The notes: generated from the letters alone by a model not told the origin. Positions 9,491 to 18,193 are shown, numbered from the stretch's first letter. The stretch is 64,000 nt of DNA from UBA1494_A sp963973975 (GCA_963973975.1 CAXBCF010000003.1:102276-166275); one strand, 5' to 3'. Program-made: numbers and translations.

Positions 9491-10006
9491 TCAGTAAGTC
9501 TCAAATTCGATTAACAACTGGTTTTTTTCAACTGCTTGCCCTTTATTAACAGCAATTGACTTAACAACCAAATCGCTAGGAGATTTCAATACGTTTTCCA
9601 TTTTCATGGCTTCTAAAACCACTAAAGGATCGTCTTTTTTTATGCTTTGTCCCACTTCAACATTAATCGATAAAACCAATCCCGGCATAGGAGCTTTCAA
9701 TTCTGTAATTCCCGCTGCAGCCAAACTGTCCATGCCCAACTGATGTAAAAGCAGATCGAAACGATCTTCCACTTTCATTTGATAATCATGACCGTTTACT
9801 CTAATTGTCATTTCTTTTTCAGAGGCATTACCGTTAATCACTTCTACCTGATACGATTTATGATTCATAATCAAGTGAAATTTTCCTGGCTTTAATTGCT
9901 TCGAATCAAATAACTTTTCAGCTCCATTCACTAGATAATTCCCGTCTGATAGCGGTTCTATGTGGTAGGATTTTTCATTTTCAGTAATTACTTTAAATTC
10001 ACTCAT
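9491..10006 (-). CDS. Biotin carboxyl carrier protein (acyl-CoA carboxylase type)
   Basis: The C-terminal biotinyl domain (about residues 100-171) has APMPGLV and the biotinylation motif EAMKMEN, with Lys135 as the predicted biotinylated residue. The N-terminal 90 residues resemble the region before the biotinyl domain in propionyl/acetyl-CoA carboxylase biotin subunits. Here the carrier is a stand-alone protein, as in many Bacteroidota, where separate genes encode the biotin carboxylase and carboxyltransferase; neither is in this window. A TATTTTTG promoter-like element ends 8 bases before the ATG, suggesting an almost leaderless transcript. Confidence 0.85.
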   Translation of the reverse strand: MSEFKVITENEKSYHIEPLSDGNYLVNGAEKLFDSKQLKPGKFHLIMNHKSYQVEVINGNASEKEMTIRVNGHDYQMKVEDRFDLLLHQLGMDSLAAAGITELKAPMPGLVLSINVEVGQSIKKDDPLVVLEAMKMENVLKSPSDLVVKSIAVNKGQAVEKNQLLIEFETY

Positions 10007-10013
10007 AGCGAAG

Positions 10014-10021
10014 CAAAAATA
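10014..10021 (-). promoter_or_regulatory. -7 element TATTTTTG for the biotin carrier gene
   Basis: It matches the Bacteroidota consensus TAnnTTTG and lies immediately upstream of the start at 10006. No clear TTG -33 partner was found. Confidence 0.35.
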
Positions 10022-10112
10022 CTGTTTATCCGTTTGTTCATCACATTATATAGGAGATTCTGTCAAAAAATTTATAAACTCATAACCAAAGTTCCAAAGG
10101 ATCTCCAAGATA

Positions 10113-10197
10113 AGGCTACTCCAGACTTCCGTCTCCCAACTTCCTTCTTTCGTCTCCCAAACTCCCGACTTCTCTCTCCCAATTTCTCTCTTCTAAC
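10113..10197. repeat. Polypyrimidine degenerate microsatellite (CTCCCAA/CTTC units)
   Basis: On the plus strand the tract contains almost only C and T, with CTCCCAA recurring three times and CTTCCGTCTCCC-like units between. It lies between the divergently transcribed biotin carrier and aminopeptidase genes and has no coding potential I can support. Confidence 0.6.
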
Positions 10198-10235
10198 TAA
10201 AAACAAGTAACTTCGCTGCCTTAAATTTTATATAG

Positions 10236-12887
10236 ATGATGAAAAGACGTATTTTTAAAACTGCCTTCTTTATAGCCCTTAGTGGGTTGTTTGCTTGTAG
10301 CTCTAATAAAGGAGTGGTTCAAGCTGATGATTTTGTAATGCTCGACACTGTTGAGGTGAATCCATACACTAAAATTGAAACTTACCAAGCCTCAGAAAAG
10401 CGTATCAACGATATTTTACACACCAAATTAGAGGTTTCCTTTAATTGGGACAGTGCTTTTTTATACGGAAAAGCGAATTTGCACATTAAGCCTCATTTTT
10501 ATCCAACTGATAGTTTAACGCTTGACGCAAAAGGATTTCAGATTCATGAAGTTGCATTGGTAGATAAAATTGGAAAGAAGACACCACTTACTTTTACTTA
10601 CGACAGTGCTTACCTGAAAATAAATTTAGCAAAAACGTATAAAAGAACTGATACTTATCAAGTATTTATCGATTACACAGCGATGCCAAATAAATTAAAA
10701 TCAAGTGGTAGCATGGCCATTACCAATGAAAAAGGCTTGTATTTTATCAATCACGATGGTAGTGACCCAAATAAGCCCAAACAAATTTGGACACAAGGTG
10801 AAACGGAATCAAGTTCTTGCTGGTTCCCAACCATTGATGCACCCAACGAAAAAACTACACAAGAAATTTACATCACTGTTGATTCTAATTATGTAACACT
10901 TTCAAACGGAACATTAATGTTCCAAACTGAAAATGAAGATGGCACTAGAACCGATTATTGGAAACAAGAATTGCCACATGCTCCTTATTTGTTTATGATG
11001 GCAATTGGAGAGTTTGCTGTTGTAAAAGATGAATGGAAAGGCAAACCAGTGCATTATTATGTTGAACCAAAGTACAAAGAGTTTGCTCGTGACATTTATC
11101 CAAATACAGTTGAGATGTTGGGTTTCTTTTCTGAAAAATTTGGATTTGAATACCCATGGGATAAATACCACCAAGTAGTTGTTCGCGACTATGTTTCAGG
11201 AGCAATGGAAAATACCGGTGCGGTTATTTTTGGAGAGTTTGTTCAAGGAAACGATCGTTTTTTGGTCGACAATGCGGCGGAAGACATTGTTGCTCATGAA
11301 TTGGTTCACCACTGGTTTGGCGATTTAGTTACTTGTGAATCTTGGGCAAATCTTCCACTCAACGAATCATTTGCTACATATGGTTCTTATTTGTGGAATG
11401 AGCACAAATACGGAAAAGACGAAGCAGATTTAGGAGGCTTGAATGATTTATCAGCCTATTTTGCTTCTACTCGAATGAATAAGAAAAAACTGATTCGTTT
11501 TGACTATGATCAACGTATGGAGATGTTTGATGCACATTCTTACCAAAAAGGGGGGAGAATTTTGCACCTACTTCGTAATTATTTAGGTGATGATGCCTTT
11601 TTTGAATCATTGAAACATTATTTGAATAAAAAAGCATACCAGCCAGCTGAGTTTCATGAATTACGCATGTCCTTTGAAGCAGTAAGCGGTGAAGATTTGA
11701 ATTGGTTTTTCAACCAATGGTTTTTAGGTGCAGGTCATCCAATTATCAAAGTTGAAAAAAACTACGATGATTCATTGAAAGTATTGTCAGTGACCATTAC
11801 ACAAAGTCAAGAGGGGGATGACATTCCTGAAATTTTTGAATTGTACACTACGTTGGGTATTGCCGATGAAAATGGAGATTTTACAGTTCACCCAATCCAC
11901 ATTGTAGAGAAAGAGCAACAATTTGAATTTCCATTAACAACTCCACCTAGTTTAGTGAATTTGGATGTAGAAAAAGTGTTGATTGCTGAAATTAATCAGG
12001 CAATTGATAAAAAAGATGGGATTGCACTATACAATCATTCAACAAATTACATCGATCAAAAAGATGCCTTGGATTATTTAAAAAATGACAAACGTGAAGA
12101 AGCATTTACTGTTATTGAAACGGCATTGAATTCTGAATTTTGGGGCTTGCGCTCAAGAGCGATTCGAAACATCAAAAATTTAGCAAAAGCAAAACCCGAA
12201 GCTACTTTTGCAACATTAAAAAAATTAGCAACTTCTGATGAAAAGTCTTCTGTTAGAGCAGCTGCCGTTGCTGCAATTGGTAAGTATTTCTCAGATGAAG
12301 TTCCAGTAGGCTTATTGGAAGAAAGTACCAAAGATATTTCTTACAGAGTGGTTGCAGAAGGCTTAAACGCATTGTATGAAAAAGATGCCAAAGCAGGATT
12401 GGCTGTAGCAGAAGAATTAGAAGTTGAAGAAGACAATAGTTTAATTCTTTCAATTGCAACAATTTATACAGAAGATGGAGCGCCATCTCGCAACGACTTT
12501 TTTACAACTAAACTAAATGAATTAAGTGGTTTTAGTAAATATCCTTTTGTGATTAGTTATGTTGATTATTTGCAAAAACAAGAAAATCAATTGATTGAAA
12601 CTGCCATTCCAGTGTTGGCGAAGGAAGCCAAAGCCGATGGTTTTTGGTTTGTGCGCATGGCACCGATCAATGGATTAGCGACACTTAAAGATAAATTTAT
12701 AAAAGAAGCTGAAAGTAAAAAAGAACAAATCACCAATGAAACTGAATCCTCTCAAGTTGGAAAACTTCAAAAGGAAATAGCTGAAGCAGAAGCAATTTCT
12801 AAAAGTATTGTAGAAGTATTAGAAGACTTAAAAGCTGAAGAAGAAAATGGAAACGTTTTGAGAGTAATTAATCAAGCATTGGATTAG
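10236..12887 (+). CDS. M1 family aminopeptidase, lipoprotein
   Basis: The product is a zinc exopeptidase of family M1 that removes N-terminal amino acids. The N-terminus ends in a lipobox (LFAC|S), so a membrane-anchored, periplasm- or surface-facing enzyme is expected. GAMEN, which binds the substrate N-terminus, is at residues 322-326. The zinc motif HELVHHW is at 354-360, followed by the glutamate ligand in LPLNESFATY. The C-terminal third (about 610-820) has alpha-helical HEAT-like repeats, and the last 60 residues form a Glu/Lys-rich coiled-coil-like helix. The length of 883 is normal for the family. Confidence 0.93.
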   Translation: MMKRRIFKTAFFIALSGLFACSSNKGVVQADDFVMLDTVEVNPYTKIETYQASEKRINDILHTKLEVSFNWDSAFLYGKANLHIKPHFYPTDSLTLDAKGFQIHEVALVDKIGKKTPLTFTYDSAYLKINLAKTYKRTDTYQVFIDYTAMPNKLKSSGSMAITNEKGLYFINHDGSDPNKPKQIWTQGETESSSCWFPTIDAPNEKTTQEIYITVDSNYVTLSNGTLMFQTENEDGTRTDYWKQELPHAPYLFMMAIGEFAVVKDEWKGKPVHYYVEPKYKEFARDIYPNTVEMLGFFSEKFGFEYPWDKYHQVVVRDYVSGAMENTGAVIFGEFVQGNDRFLVDNAAEDIVAHELVHHWFGDLVTCESWANLPLNESFATYGSYLWNEHKYGKDEADLGGLNDLSAYFASTRMNKKKLIRFDYDQRMEMFDAHSYQKGGRILHLLRNYLGDDAFFESLKHYLNKKAYQPAEFHELRMSFEAVSGEDLNWFFNQWFLGAGHPIIKVEKNYDDSLKVLSVTITQSQEGDDIPEIFELYTTLGIADENGDFTVHPIHIVEKEQQFEFPLTTPPSLVNLDVEKVLIAEINQAIDKKDGIALYNHSTNYIDQKDALDYLKNDKREEAFTVIETALNSEFWGLRSRAIRNIKNLAKAKPEATFATLKKLATSDEKSSVRAAAVAAIGKYFSDEVPVGLLEESTKDISYRVVAEGLNALYEKDAKAGLAVAEELEVEEDNSLILSIATIYTEDGAPSRNDFFTTKLNELSGFSKYPFVISYVDYLQKQENQLIETAIPVLAKEAKADGFWFVRMAPINGLATLKDKFIKEAESKKEQITNETESSQVGKLQKEIAEAEAISKSIVEVLEDLKAEEENGNVLRVINQALD

Positions 12888-13067
12888 AAAGGTTACTTAA
12901 ATGGGTTAATTGATTTTAGACCTTGTTTGATAAGAGGCTTGCTGGTATTTTTACTATGACTGAATGGTCAGATACTTATGAAGTTTTTTGTTCAATTCAA
13001 ATTTATAGAATTCTAAAGGTACTTTTAAAAAGCCTACTTTAGGGTGCTTGTGAATTAATTTCGTTCC

Positions 13068-13098
13068 TTGCTCAACCTTTTAAGCTATTTGACGTCTT
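13068..13098 (+). promoter_or_regulatory. Predicted autoregulated ECF sigma promoter
   Basis: TTGCTCAACCTTTT at 13068-13081 is separated by 13 bases from TCTT at 13095-13098, and the same block with the same spacing occurs at 15567-15597. ECF sigma factors use an AAC-containing -35 and a short -10 such as CGTC/TCTT, and they usually transcribe their own gene. The sigma start codon is about 50 bases downstream. Confidence 0.6.
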
Positions 13099-13147
13099 TT
13101 TTTAATGACTAAATTTTAAAAAAATCGAAAAGTGCACTAATACTAAC

Positions 13148-13696
13148 ATGATTGAAGAATGTCTTTCGGGCAATCATAAAGCTCGCAAGAAATTGTACGA
13201 GCAATTTGCGAATCAGATGTATAGTCTTAGTTTCAGATATGCAAGAAGCAAGGATGATGCAAATGACATTTTCCAACAAGCATTTTTACATGTCTATAAA
13301 AACCTCAATCAATTAAGAAATCCAAATACTCTTAGTGGTTGGGTTAAATCTATTTTTATCAATACAGCTTTAGATTATTGTAAAAAGAACTATAATTCCC
13401 ATGTGCTATCTATTGACCATTGTGATAATAATAGAGCGCCAAATAACCTGAATGAAGCAGTTAGTAATATTGAAATGGATGAGTTAAGGACTATTATTCA
13501 GCAATTACCTGAGCAGTATAAGAATGTTTTTAACCTTTATGTGATTGATGGTTTCAGCCATAAGGAAATATCCGTAAAACTTTCATTATCAATTGGAACA
13601 TCAAAATCTCATCTTTTTCATGCACGAAGATTAATAAGACTTGAAATTATTAAACAAGACGCTTTAGAAGCTCGGCGATTAAAAAGAGATGAATAA
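13148..13696 (+). CDS. ECF-type RNA polymerase sigma factor
   Basis: At 182 residues it has only the sigma2 and sigma4 regions of ECF factors. Sigma2 (about 5-80) contains LYEQFANQMYSLSFRYARSKDDANDIFQQAF. Sigma4 (about 115-170) contains LPEQYKNVFNLYVIDGFSHKEI and the DNA-recognition helix IGTSKSHLFHARR. The stop codon overlaps the start of the next gene by 8 bases, so the two are translationally coupled, the usual sigma/anti-sigma arrangement. The upstream motif suggests it drives its own transcription. It is predicted to be held inactive by the product of 13689-15554. Confidence 0.93.
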   Translation: MIEECLSGNHKARKKLYEQFANQMYSLSFRYARSKDDANDIFQQAFLHVYKNLNQLRNPNTLSGWVKSIFINTALDYCKKNYNSHVLSIDHCDNNRAPNNLNEAVSNIEMDELRTIIQQLPEQYKNVFNLYVIDGFSHKEISVKLSLSIGTSKSHLFHARRLIRLEIIKQDALEARRLKRDE

Positions 13697-15554
13697 AGAA
13701 AAGGGAAATATAGATTTTGACCAAATTGTTCGTGAGCGTTTTACGAATAATTTAATGGCACCTCCTTCAGAAATGTGGCAAGAAATTGACAACGCTTTAA
13801 CTTCTGAAGCCGACTCACAGCTAGATAGTGCAATTGGTATGCGTTTTCAAGAAAACACCTTATCTCCATCCTTTCTTCTACGGCAAAAGATCTTAATTAA
13901 GTCCAGTCTACTAAAATTTGCAAATAACAACTATTTGATTCTAAAAGGAATTGGGATATCAATTGCATTTTTAATAACCACTACATTTGCGTATTATGGC
14001 TTAGGTGAACCAAAGACAGCTTCGAAAGAACAAAAAGTAATTCAAGCTTCGAACAAAGATGATATTGAAAAAAAATCAAGCGATAAATTGAATAAACAAA
14101 TACAATCAACTGTTGATAGTAGCTCTAAATTGAATAAACTCCCATCCGATCAGAATTGGATGAATGTTTTTAACAATAACACCAAAGATAATGAACATGC
14201 CAATGCTAAAAGAATTAAGCAACTTAATGAGACACTAACAAAAGAAAGTCAATATTTAGAAAAAGAAAAACAATTTAGTTTACCCAATAACTCTCAGGAA
14301 GAGGAAGAAACTCATTTGGATAAGAACTTAAAATCAAACCCTATTACTAATTACCCAAGTCAATTTGATGAAGTAATTACTAAAAGTGATTCAAACACGA
14401 AGAATCATAATAAAGCAAACACTTTAAGTAAGTCTGCGTTGAATCCTGAGCTGATTTCAGAATCATTAATTAAAGGTCAGAAGAACAATAATGTAGTCAT
14501 AATAGAAAAAGCTGATAGCATTAAAAATGAATTAAATAGCTTGGTAGTTGATACTACTAATTCTTTAGGAAATACATCAGAATCAAATCAAAAGTCAAAC
14601 AATAAAACTATAGCAGACACACTTGGAAGAACCAATAAAAGCGAAACAGTAGAAATTTTAGAGAAAGACACGCTGCCAATAGATAATATGGAACAGGAGT
14701 TAAAAACAAATAAAACAGTACTTGATAGCGCTAAAAAGATTTCAAGGAAAGACCCCATTTTTAGGTCTGAGAATAAAACATCGCCATTTAGCATAACAGC
14801 ACTACTTTCCTTGGTTTATTTAGACCGTTTCTTAACTACTGATGAAAATAAGGATGTAAAAGATTTTTATGATCAACATCAAAAAGGGGAGTGGCAATTT
14901 ACGGGCGAACTGATTGGAAATTATCACATCAATAACAAATGGTTTATTTCATTTGGACTTAGTACGGTTAATTATCAACAAGAGATTTCTCTACAAAATT
15001 TACGTCCTGAAGAATCTCAAACGATTCAAATGGATGCTTTGAACCAATCTATAACAGTTGCTAGCTCATTAAATGAAGTTACTATGAGCAACTTAAATGG
15101 GTTTGAGTTTGGAAAAAAACTTATTGGCCGAGGGACACCAAATGATCTTTCAAAGGATGAAAATTTATACAGCTTCAATTTCTTGGAAGAACAAGAGTTT
15201 AATTTTCTCCACATTCCGTTAAGTATTCAATATTCTATAGGTGAAGGTAAAACTAAATTCATGTTATCAGCAGGTCTTTTAACTTCCTATTTAATAAAAG
15301 ATAAATCGAAAATTGAAATTTCTAATGAGGTTAATCCAAATTATAAAGCAACCATAGAAAATTATCATACTCTAAGGAAAGTAAGTTTTGGTTTAACAAC
15401 AAGAGCTGGTATTACTTACTCCTTTTTATCAAGTGTTTCCTTTTTACTAACACCAACTTTCAATTATTCTATATCGAATTTGAATCAGTCTAACTCTAAT
15501 AAAATCAAACCATTTGATATCCGTATTTCACTAGGATTAAATTATCATTTTTAA
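13689..15554 (+). CDS. Dual-membrane-spanning anti-sigma-like protein with barrel C-terminus
   Basis: The N-terminal 80 residues are cytoplasmic-type with DFDQIVRERFTNNLMAPPSE and MWQEIDNAL, a pattern seen in Bacteroidota anti-sigma/membrane proteins encoded after ECF sigma genes. One TM helix follows (about 83-104, YLILKGIGISIAFLITTTF). A low-complexity Ser/Asn/Lys-rich linker of about 250 residues leads to a C-terminal domain (about 365-621) of amphipathic strands ending DIRISLGLNYHF, typical of an outer-membrane barrel. The architecture matches the Dma family of dual membrane-spanning anti-sigma factors described in Bacteroides. Sigma binding and barrel insertion are inferred from architecture and operon position. 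Confidence 0.8.
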   Translation: MNKEKGNIDFDQIVRERFTNNLMAPPSEMWQEIDNALTSEADSQLDSAIGMRFQENTLSPSFLLRQKILIKSSLLKFANNNYLILKGIGISIAFLITTTFAYYGLGEPKTASKEQKVIQASNKDDIEKKSSDKLNKQIQSTVDSSSKLNKLPSDQNWMNVFNNNTKDNEHANAKRIKQLNETLTKESQYLEKEKQFSLPNNSQEEEETHLDKNLKSNPITNYPSQFDEVITKSDSNTKNHNKANTLSKSALNPELISESLIKGQKNNNVVIIEKADSIKNELNSLVVDTTNSLGNTSESNQKSNNKTIADTLGRTNKSETVEILEKDTLPIDNMEQELKTNKTVLDSAKKISRKDPIFRSENKTSPFSITALLSLVYLDRFLTTDENKDVKDFYDQHQKGEWQFTGELIGNYHINNKWFISFGLSTVNYQQEISLQNLRPEESQTIQMDALNQSITVASSLNEVTMSNLNGFEFGKKLIGRGTPNDLSKDENLYSFNFLEEQEFNFLHIPLSIQYSIGEGKTKFMLSAGLLTSYLIKDKSKIEISNEVNPNYKATIENYHTLRKVSFGLTTRAGITYSFLSSVSFLLTPTFNYSISNLNQSNSNKIKPFDIRISLGLNYHF

Positions 15555-15566
15555 TTTTTTTTAGAT

Positions 15567-15597
15567 TTGCTCAACCTTTTTGGATTATTTCTATCTT
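15567..15597 (+). promoter_or_regulatory. Predicted ECF promoter of the Cys-rich secreted gene
   Basis: TTGCTCAACCTTTT at 15567-15580 and TCTT at 15594-15597 have the same 13-base separation as in the element before the sigma gene. The start at 15622 is 24 bases past TCTT. This placement excludes an in-frame start at 15580, which would lie inside the promoter. A TAGATTTG at 15562-15569 overlaps the block and might serve the housekeeping polymerase. Confidence 0.6.
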
Positions 15598-15621
15598 AGT
15601 AACAAACGAAAACATAAAAAC

Positions 15622-16179
15622 ATGAAAAAATTTATCCCTTTCTTATTTAGCTTATTATTATTTCTTTCTTTAACGAATCTTAATGCTCAATGCAGTTCTG
15701 GTCCTCCTTGTATTCCGGATTGTCCGGCAGATCAATTTAGTAGTCCCTATCAAACTACTGATGTTGTAATTGCTGTAGGATGCACACTAAGAGTAACTTA
15801 TGCTTGGAGAATAGCTTGTGGCACGTGGTTTGACTATTACTTGGCTGGAGTGACAATTACTGATTTTGCAAATTGCCCCTTTGCTTTTTCAGATGTAAAA
15901 TCAATTGTAGAATTAGCTTTTGCAGGACTTTTAGAGCAAAATCCTGCAGGTTTTCCACCGACTACACCAGGTGATTGTAGTATAAATTGGCGTGCCGGAA
16001 AAGGAGCTTGTTGGGAGCAAGCTGGTGATTGCATAGTGCCTTGTACACCTCTGGCATGCTGCTTAAACTCCTATACCGTATGTATAGATGGTAGTGGAAA
16101 TAGAGTTGTTACACCAACCGGTGTTATAGGACCGCCTCCTAGTACTTGTACAGGAAGTTGCATCGATGTTTGCAATTAA
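15622..16179 (+). CDS. Cys-rich secreted protein, predicted ECF regulon member
   Basis: A signal peptide MKKFIPFLFSLLLFLSLTNL with cleavage after NAQ leaves a mature protein of about 163 residues with 16 cysteines, including CC and repeated PxxC/GxC spacings. This predicts a small, heavily disulfide-bonded secreted domain. I chose the ATG at 15622, not the in-frame codon at 15580, because the signal peptide begins here and the predicted promoter covers 15567-15597. No family was recognised. It sits between the anti-sigma-like gene and a T9SS cargo gene whose frame overlaps its end, so it may be the effector or signal of the sigma module. Confidence 0.75.
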   Translation: MKKFIPFLFSLLLFLSLTNLNAQCSSGPPCIPDCPADQFSSPYQTTDVVIAVGCTLRVTYAWRIACGTWFDYYLAGVTITDFANCPFAFSDVKSIVELAFAGLLEQNPAGFPPTTPGDCSINWRAGKGACWEQAGDCIVPCTPLACCLNSYTVCIDGSGNRVVTPTGVIGPPPSTCTGSCIDVCN

Positions 16180-16216
16180 ACAAAATATTTATTTTTTAAA
16201 TCTAAAAATTACTGCG

Positions 16217-17785
16217 ATGAAAAATTTTAGAGAAATAATTCTCATCCTTTGCCTTATAAATTTTGTTAGCATAAGTCATGCTCAAGAGGAGGTAGAAAGA
16301 AAGGAGAAAAGAGTCACTACAACCATTCAATTTTTAAACGGCAATACTTATGTTAAGCCAAATAATGGACACTGGTTAAAAATAAGTGATGGAGGTTTTG
16401 AAGTAATGCAACGACCGTTGAAAAAAAATAAAAAAATCAACCATAAATCTGGAACAGAGGGTGATTGGGTAATTTCAGATAACAATGTAAATTACCAATT
16501 TAACCATAGCCGCTTTCCCAAAAAAATGGCTAATTACAAAGATTCCTCAGTAATTGTTGCTGGTTTCCTCAGGAGCACAGATAGCACTGTTGCTAAAATA
16601 TTTATTAATCGTACTGTAGATCGAGGAGATAGTTGGCATTCAATATATGAAGAGACAACTGCCTTAGCACAGTTAGAATTTTATCAGGTGCAGCATCCTT
16701 CACCTTCACACATTATTGCAATTGCAGAAAAGTGGGTGCAAGATAGCATGGGTAATCCTAAAAAGACTTTTTTTTTAATGACTTCTTCTGATACGGCAAG
16801 CAATTGGTCAGTAAACGATAGTATTTTTGGGATTGATGATGTTCCCTTGAGTTTCAATTTTAAAGGTAAATATGGAATGATTAACCTACTAGCTCCTGAT
16901 ACTTCTATATTGCTTTATTCTGAAGATTACGGTACAAGTTGGCAACAATACGTTTTACCTGCTGACTTAATTTATGGCTATGGAAGAATATTAGGAAAAG
17001 ACTCTATTGTATTGACAGATCATTTAACCAATAAAAAGATGGGTTATACTAATGACATTAAGTCTGGTACTTGGCAATATGCTAATTTGCCCGATACTTT
17101 TAGTTCCAATAGTACCTATATCAGGAATGTAGATACTGTTTGGTCTGCAAGGCCTGTCAATAGTGGTATAGGAAATCTTCAACGTAGTTTTATAACAGGA
17201 ACCACTGATGGAGGACAAAATTGGAATACTGCTTTAAATGTATTAGAAGATACTGTTTGGGCAAGATTGGGGTTAAATAAAATCGATTTTGCAACTAAAA
17301 ATTATGGGGCTGCATTAGGTTCTAATATATTATATTTAACTGAAGATGGTGGTCAAACATGGGAAAATATGGGTTTTCTTGATAAACCATTAACTCCTTC
17401 CCCTCAAGTAATGTTTTATTATTATAATCCGGATACTAAAAAAAGACTGTTGATGACTTTATTAAATCAGCAATACATTATGAAGTATGAATTTATAGAT
17501 ACCATCACTAGCTTACCGAAAAGAGAAAACATTGAGAGTCTATTAAAGTTGCATCCCAATCCTGCAAAAAATAATTTGTTTTTACAATTACCTAAAGAAT
17601 TGGTTATTAAAAACGGAATTATCAATATTTTAACTATTCAAGGAAAAGAAGTTGGTAGTTTTAATTTAAATAATAACAATCAGGGTTACCATGAAATTTC
17701 GATTAATAATTTACCACAAGGAGTGTTTATTCTACAGCTAATAAGTAATAATTATGTTGGGAGTAAATTATTTATAAAGCAATAA
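16217..17785 (+). CDS. Secreted BNR/sortilin-like propeller protein with T9SS type A tail
   Basis: The ATG at 16217 gives a signal peptide ending SISHAQ. The body contains Asp-box/BNR-type units (SEDYGTSWQQY, TTDGGQNWNTA, TEDGGQTWENM) typical of beta-propellers of the sortilin/photosystem-assembly Ycf48-like kind. The C-terminus (about the last 85 residues) is a type A T9SS sorting domain with LKLHPNPAKN and LPQGVFILQLI, ending KLFIKQ. It is exported across the outer membrane by T9SS; the ligand is unknown. It lies 37 bases after the Cys-rich gene and is probably cotranscribed with it. Confidence 0.85.
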   Translation: MKNFREIILILCLINFVSISHAQEEVERKEKRVTTTIQFLNGNTYVKPNNGHWLKISDGGFEVMQRPLKKNKKINHKSGTEGDWVISDNNVNYQFNHSRFPKKMANYKDSSVIVAGFLRSTDSTVAKIFINRTVDRGDSWHSIYEETTALAQLEFYQVQHPSPSHIIAIAEKWVQDSMGNPKKTFFLMTSSDTASNWSVNDSIFGIDDVPLSFNFKGKYGMINLLAPDTSILLYSEDYGTSWQQYVLPADLIYGYGRILGKDSIVLTDHLTNKKMGYTNDIKSGTWQYANLPDTFSSNSTYIRNVDTVWSARPVNSGIGNLQRSFITGTTDGGQNWNTALNVLEDTVWARLGLNKIDFATKNYGAALGSNILYLTEDGGQTWENMGFLDKPLTPSPQVMFYYYNPDTKKRLLMTLLNQQYIMKYEFIDTITSLPKRENIESLLKLHPNPAKNNLFLQLPKELVIKNGIINILTIQGKEVGSFNLNNNNQGYHEISINNLPQGVFILQLISNNYVGSKLFIKQ

Positions 17786-17866
17786 GTTTTATGATTTGAG
17801 TCAATTCTTTATAGAAAAGATGTTTCAATCGTTTCTAGATATTATGAAAAATAATGAAATGTAAAA

Positions 17867-18063
17867 GCGCGAGCCCGAAAAAACAGCGAGCCGGCGTGAG
17901 GTGAAACGACTGAAAGGAGTTCGCGAATTTCCGAAAAAATAAACATGATATGAGCCATTGAGGCTAAAACAAATACCAATCATCCTTGGATTTGTTTTTT
18001 TACGCCCAAGTGGAATAGCAATGCGATAGCAGCGTAAGCCACAAAGAGTTCGTGGAAGCATTG
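17867..18063. other. GC-elevated structured intergenic element
   Basis: The 408 bases between 17785 and 18194 hold no supported gene. The part at 17867-18063 is visibly richer in G and C than its surroundings and contains several possible stems: AGCC/GGCT near 17954-17965, TTACGC/GCGTAA at 18000-18037, and CAATGC/GCATTG (18019-18063) enclosing CCAC/GTGG. The AAACAAAT stem listed separately lies inside it. It could be a small RNA, a MITE or another repeat family. A 78-codon minus-strand frame across it (17825-18061) is not convincing as protein. Confidence 0.4.
17966..18001 (+). terminator. Terminator-like hairpin inside the intergenic element
   Basis: The stem AAAACAAATACCAA / TTGGATTTGTTTT has a single bulged base and a 6-base loop, and is followed by a run of T. 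It lies 180 bases after the T9SS gene; on the other strand it is followed by TTTT and could work in both directions. Confidence 0.55.
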
Positions 18064-18193
18064 TTTTTTCTTGATTTTTTTTCTCTTTTAGTTTTAATGG
18101 GTTTCAAGAATTAATTTGAAAACTACTTCATCTATATTTCAAACTTTAAAGTATTGCGAAGTCAAATTTTTAAAAAAAGTATCAGACATAGGA

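Noticed and set aside
9962..10210. 82-codon plus-strand frame over the C/T-rich tract
   Set aside because: Low-complexity translation (repeated RLPTSFFRLPN) produced by the pyrimidine repeats and overlapping the biotin carrier gene on the other strand.
12954..13079. Open minus-strand stretch of about 41 codons (...HPKVGFLKVPLEFYKFELN...) upstream of the sigma gene
   Set aside because: It has no start codon, is short and overlaps the predicted ECF promoter; could be a gene remnant but cannot be supported.
15580..15621. Longer in-frame start for the Cys-rich secreted protein
   Set aside because: It lies within the predicted promoter spacer and would put 14 residues before a perfect signal peptide.
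17825..18061. 78-codon minus-strand frame (MLPRTLCGLRCYRIAI...) in the GC-elevated intergenic element
   Set aside because: Composition is unlike neighbouring proteins, there is no signal or domain, and the DNA shows stem-loop structure that explains the open frame better.
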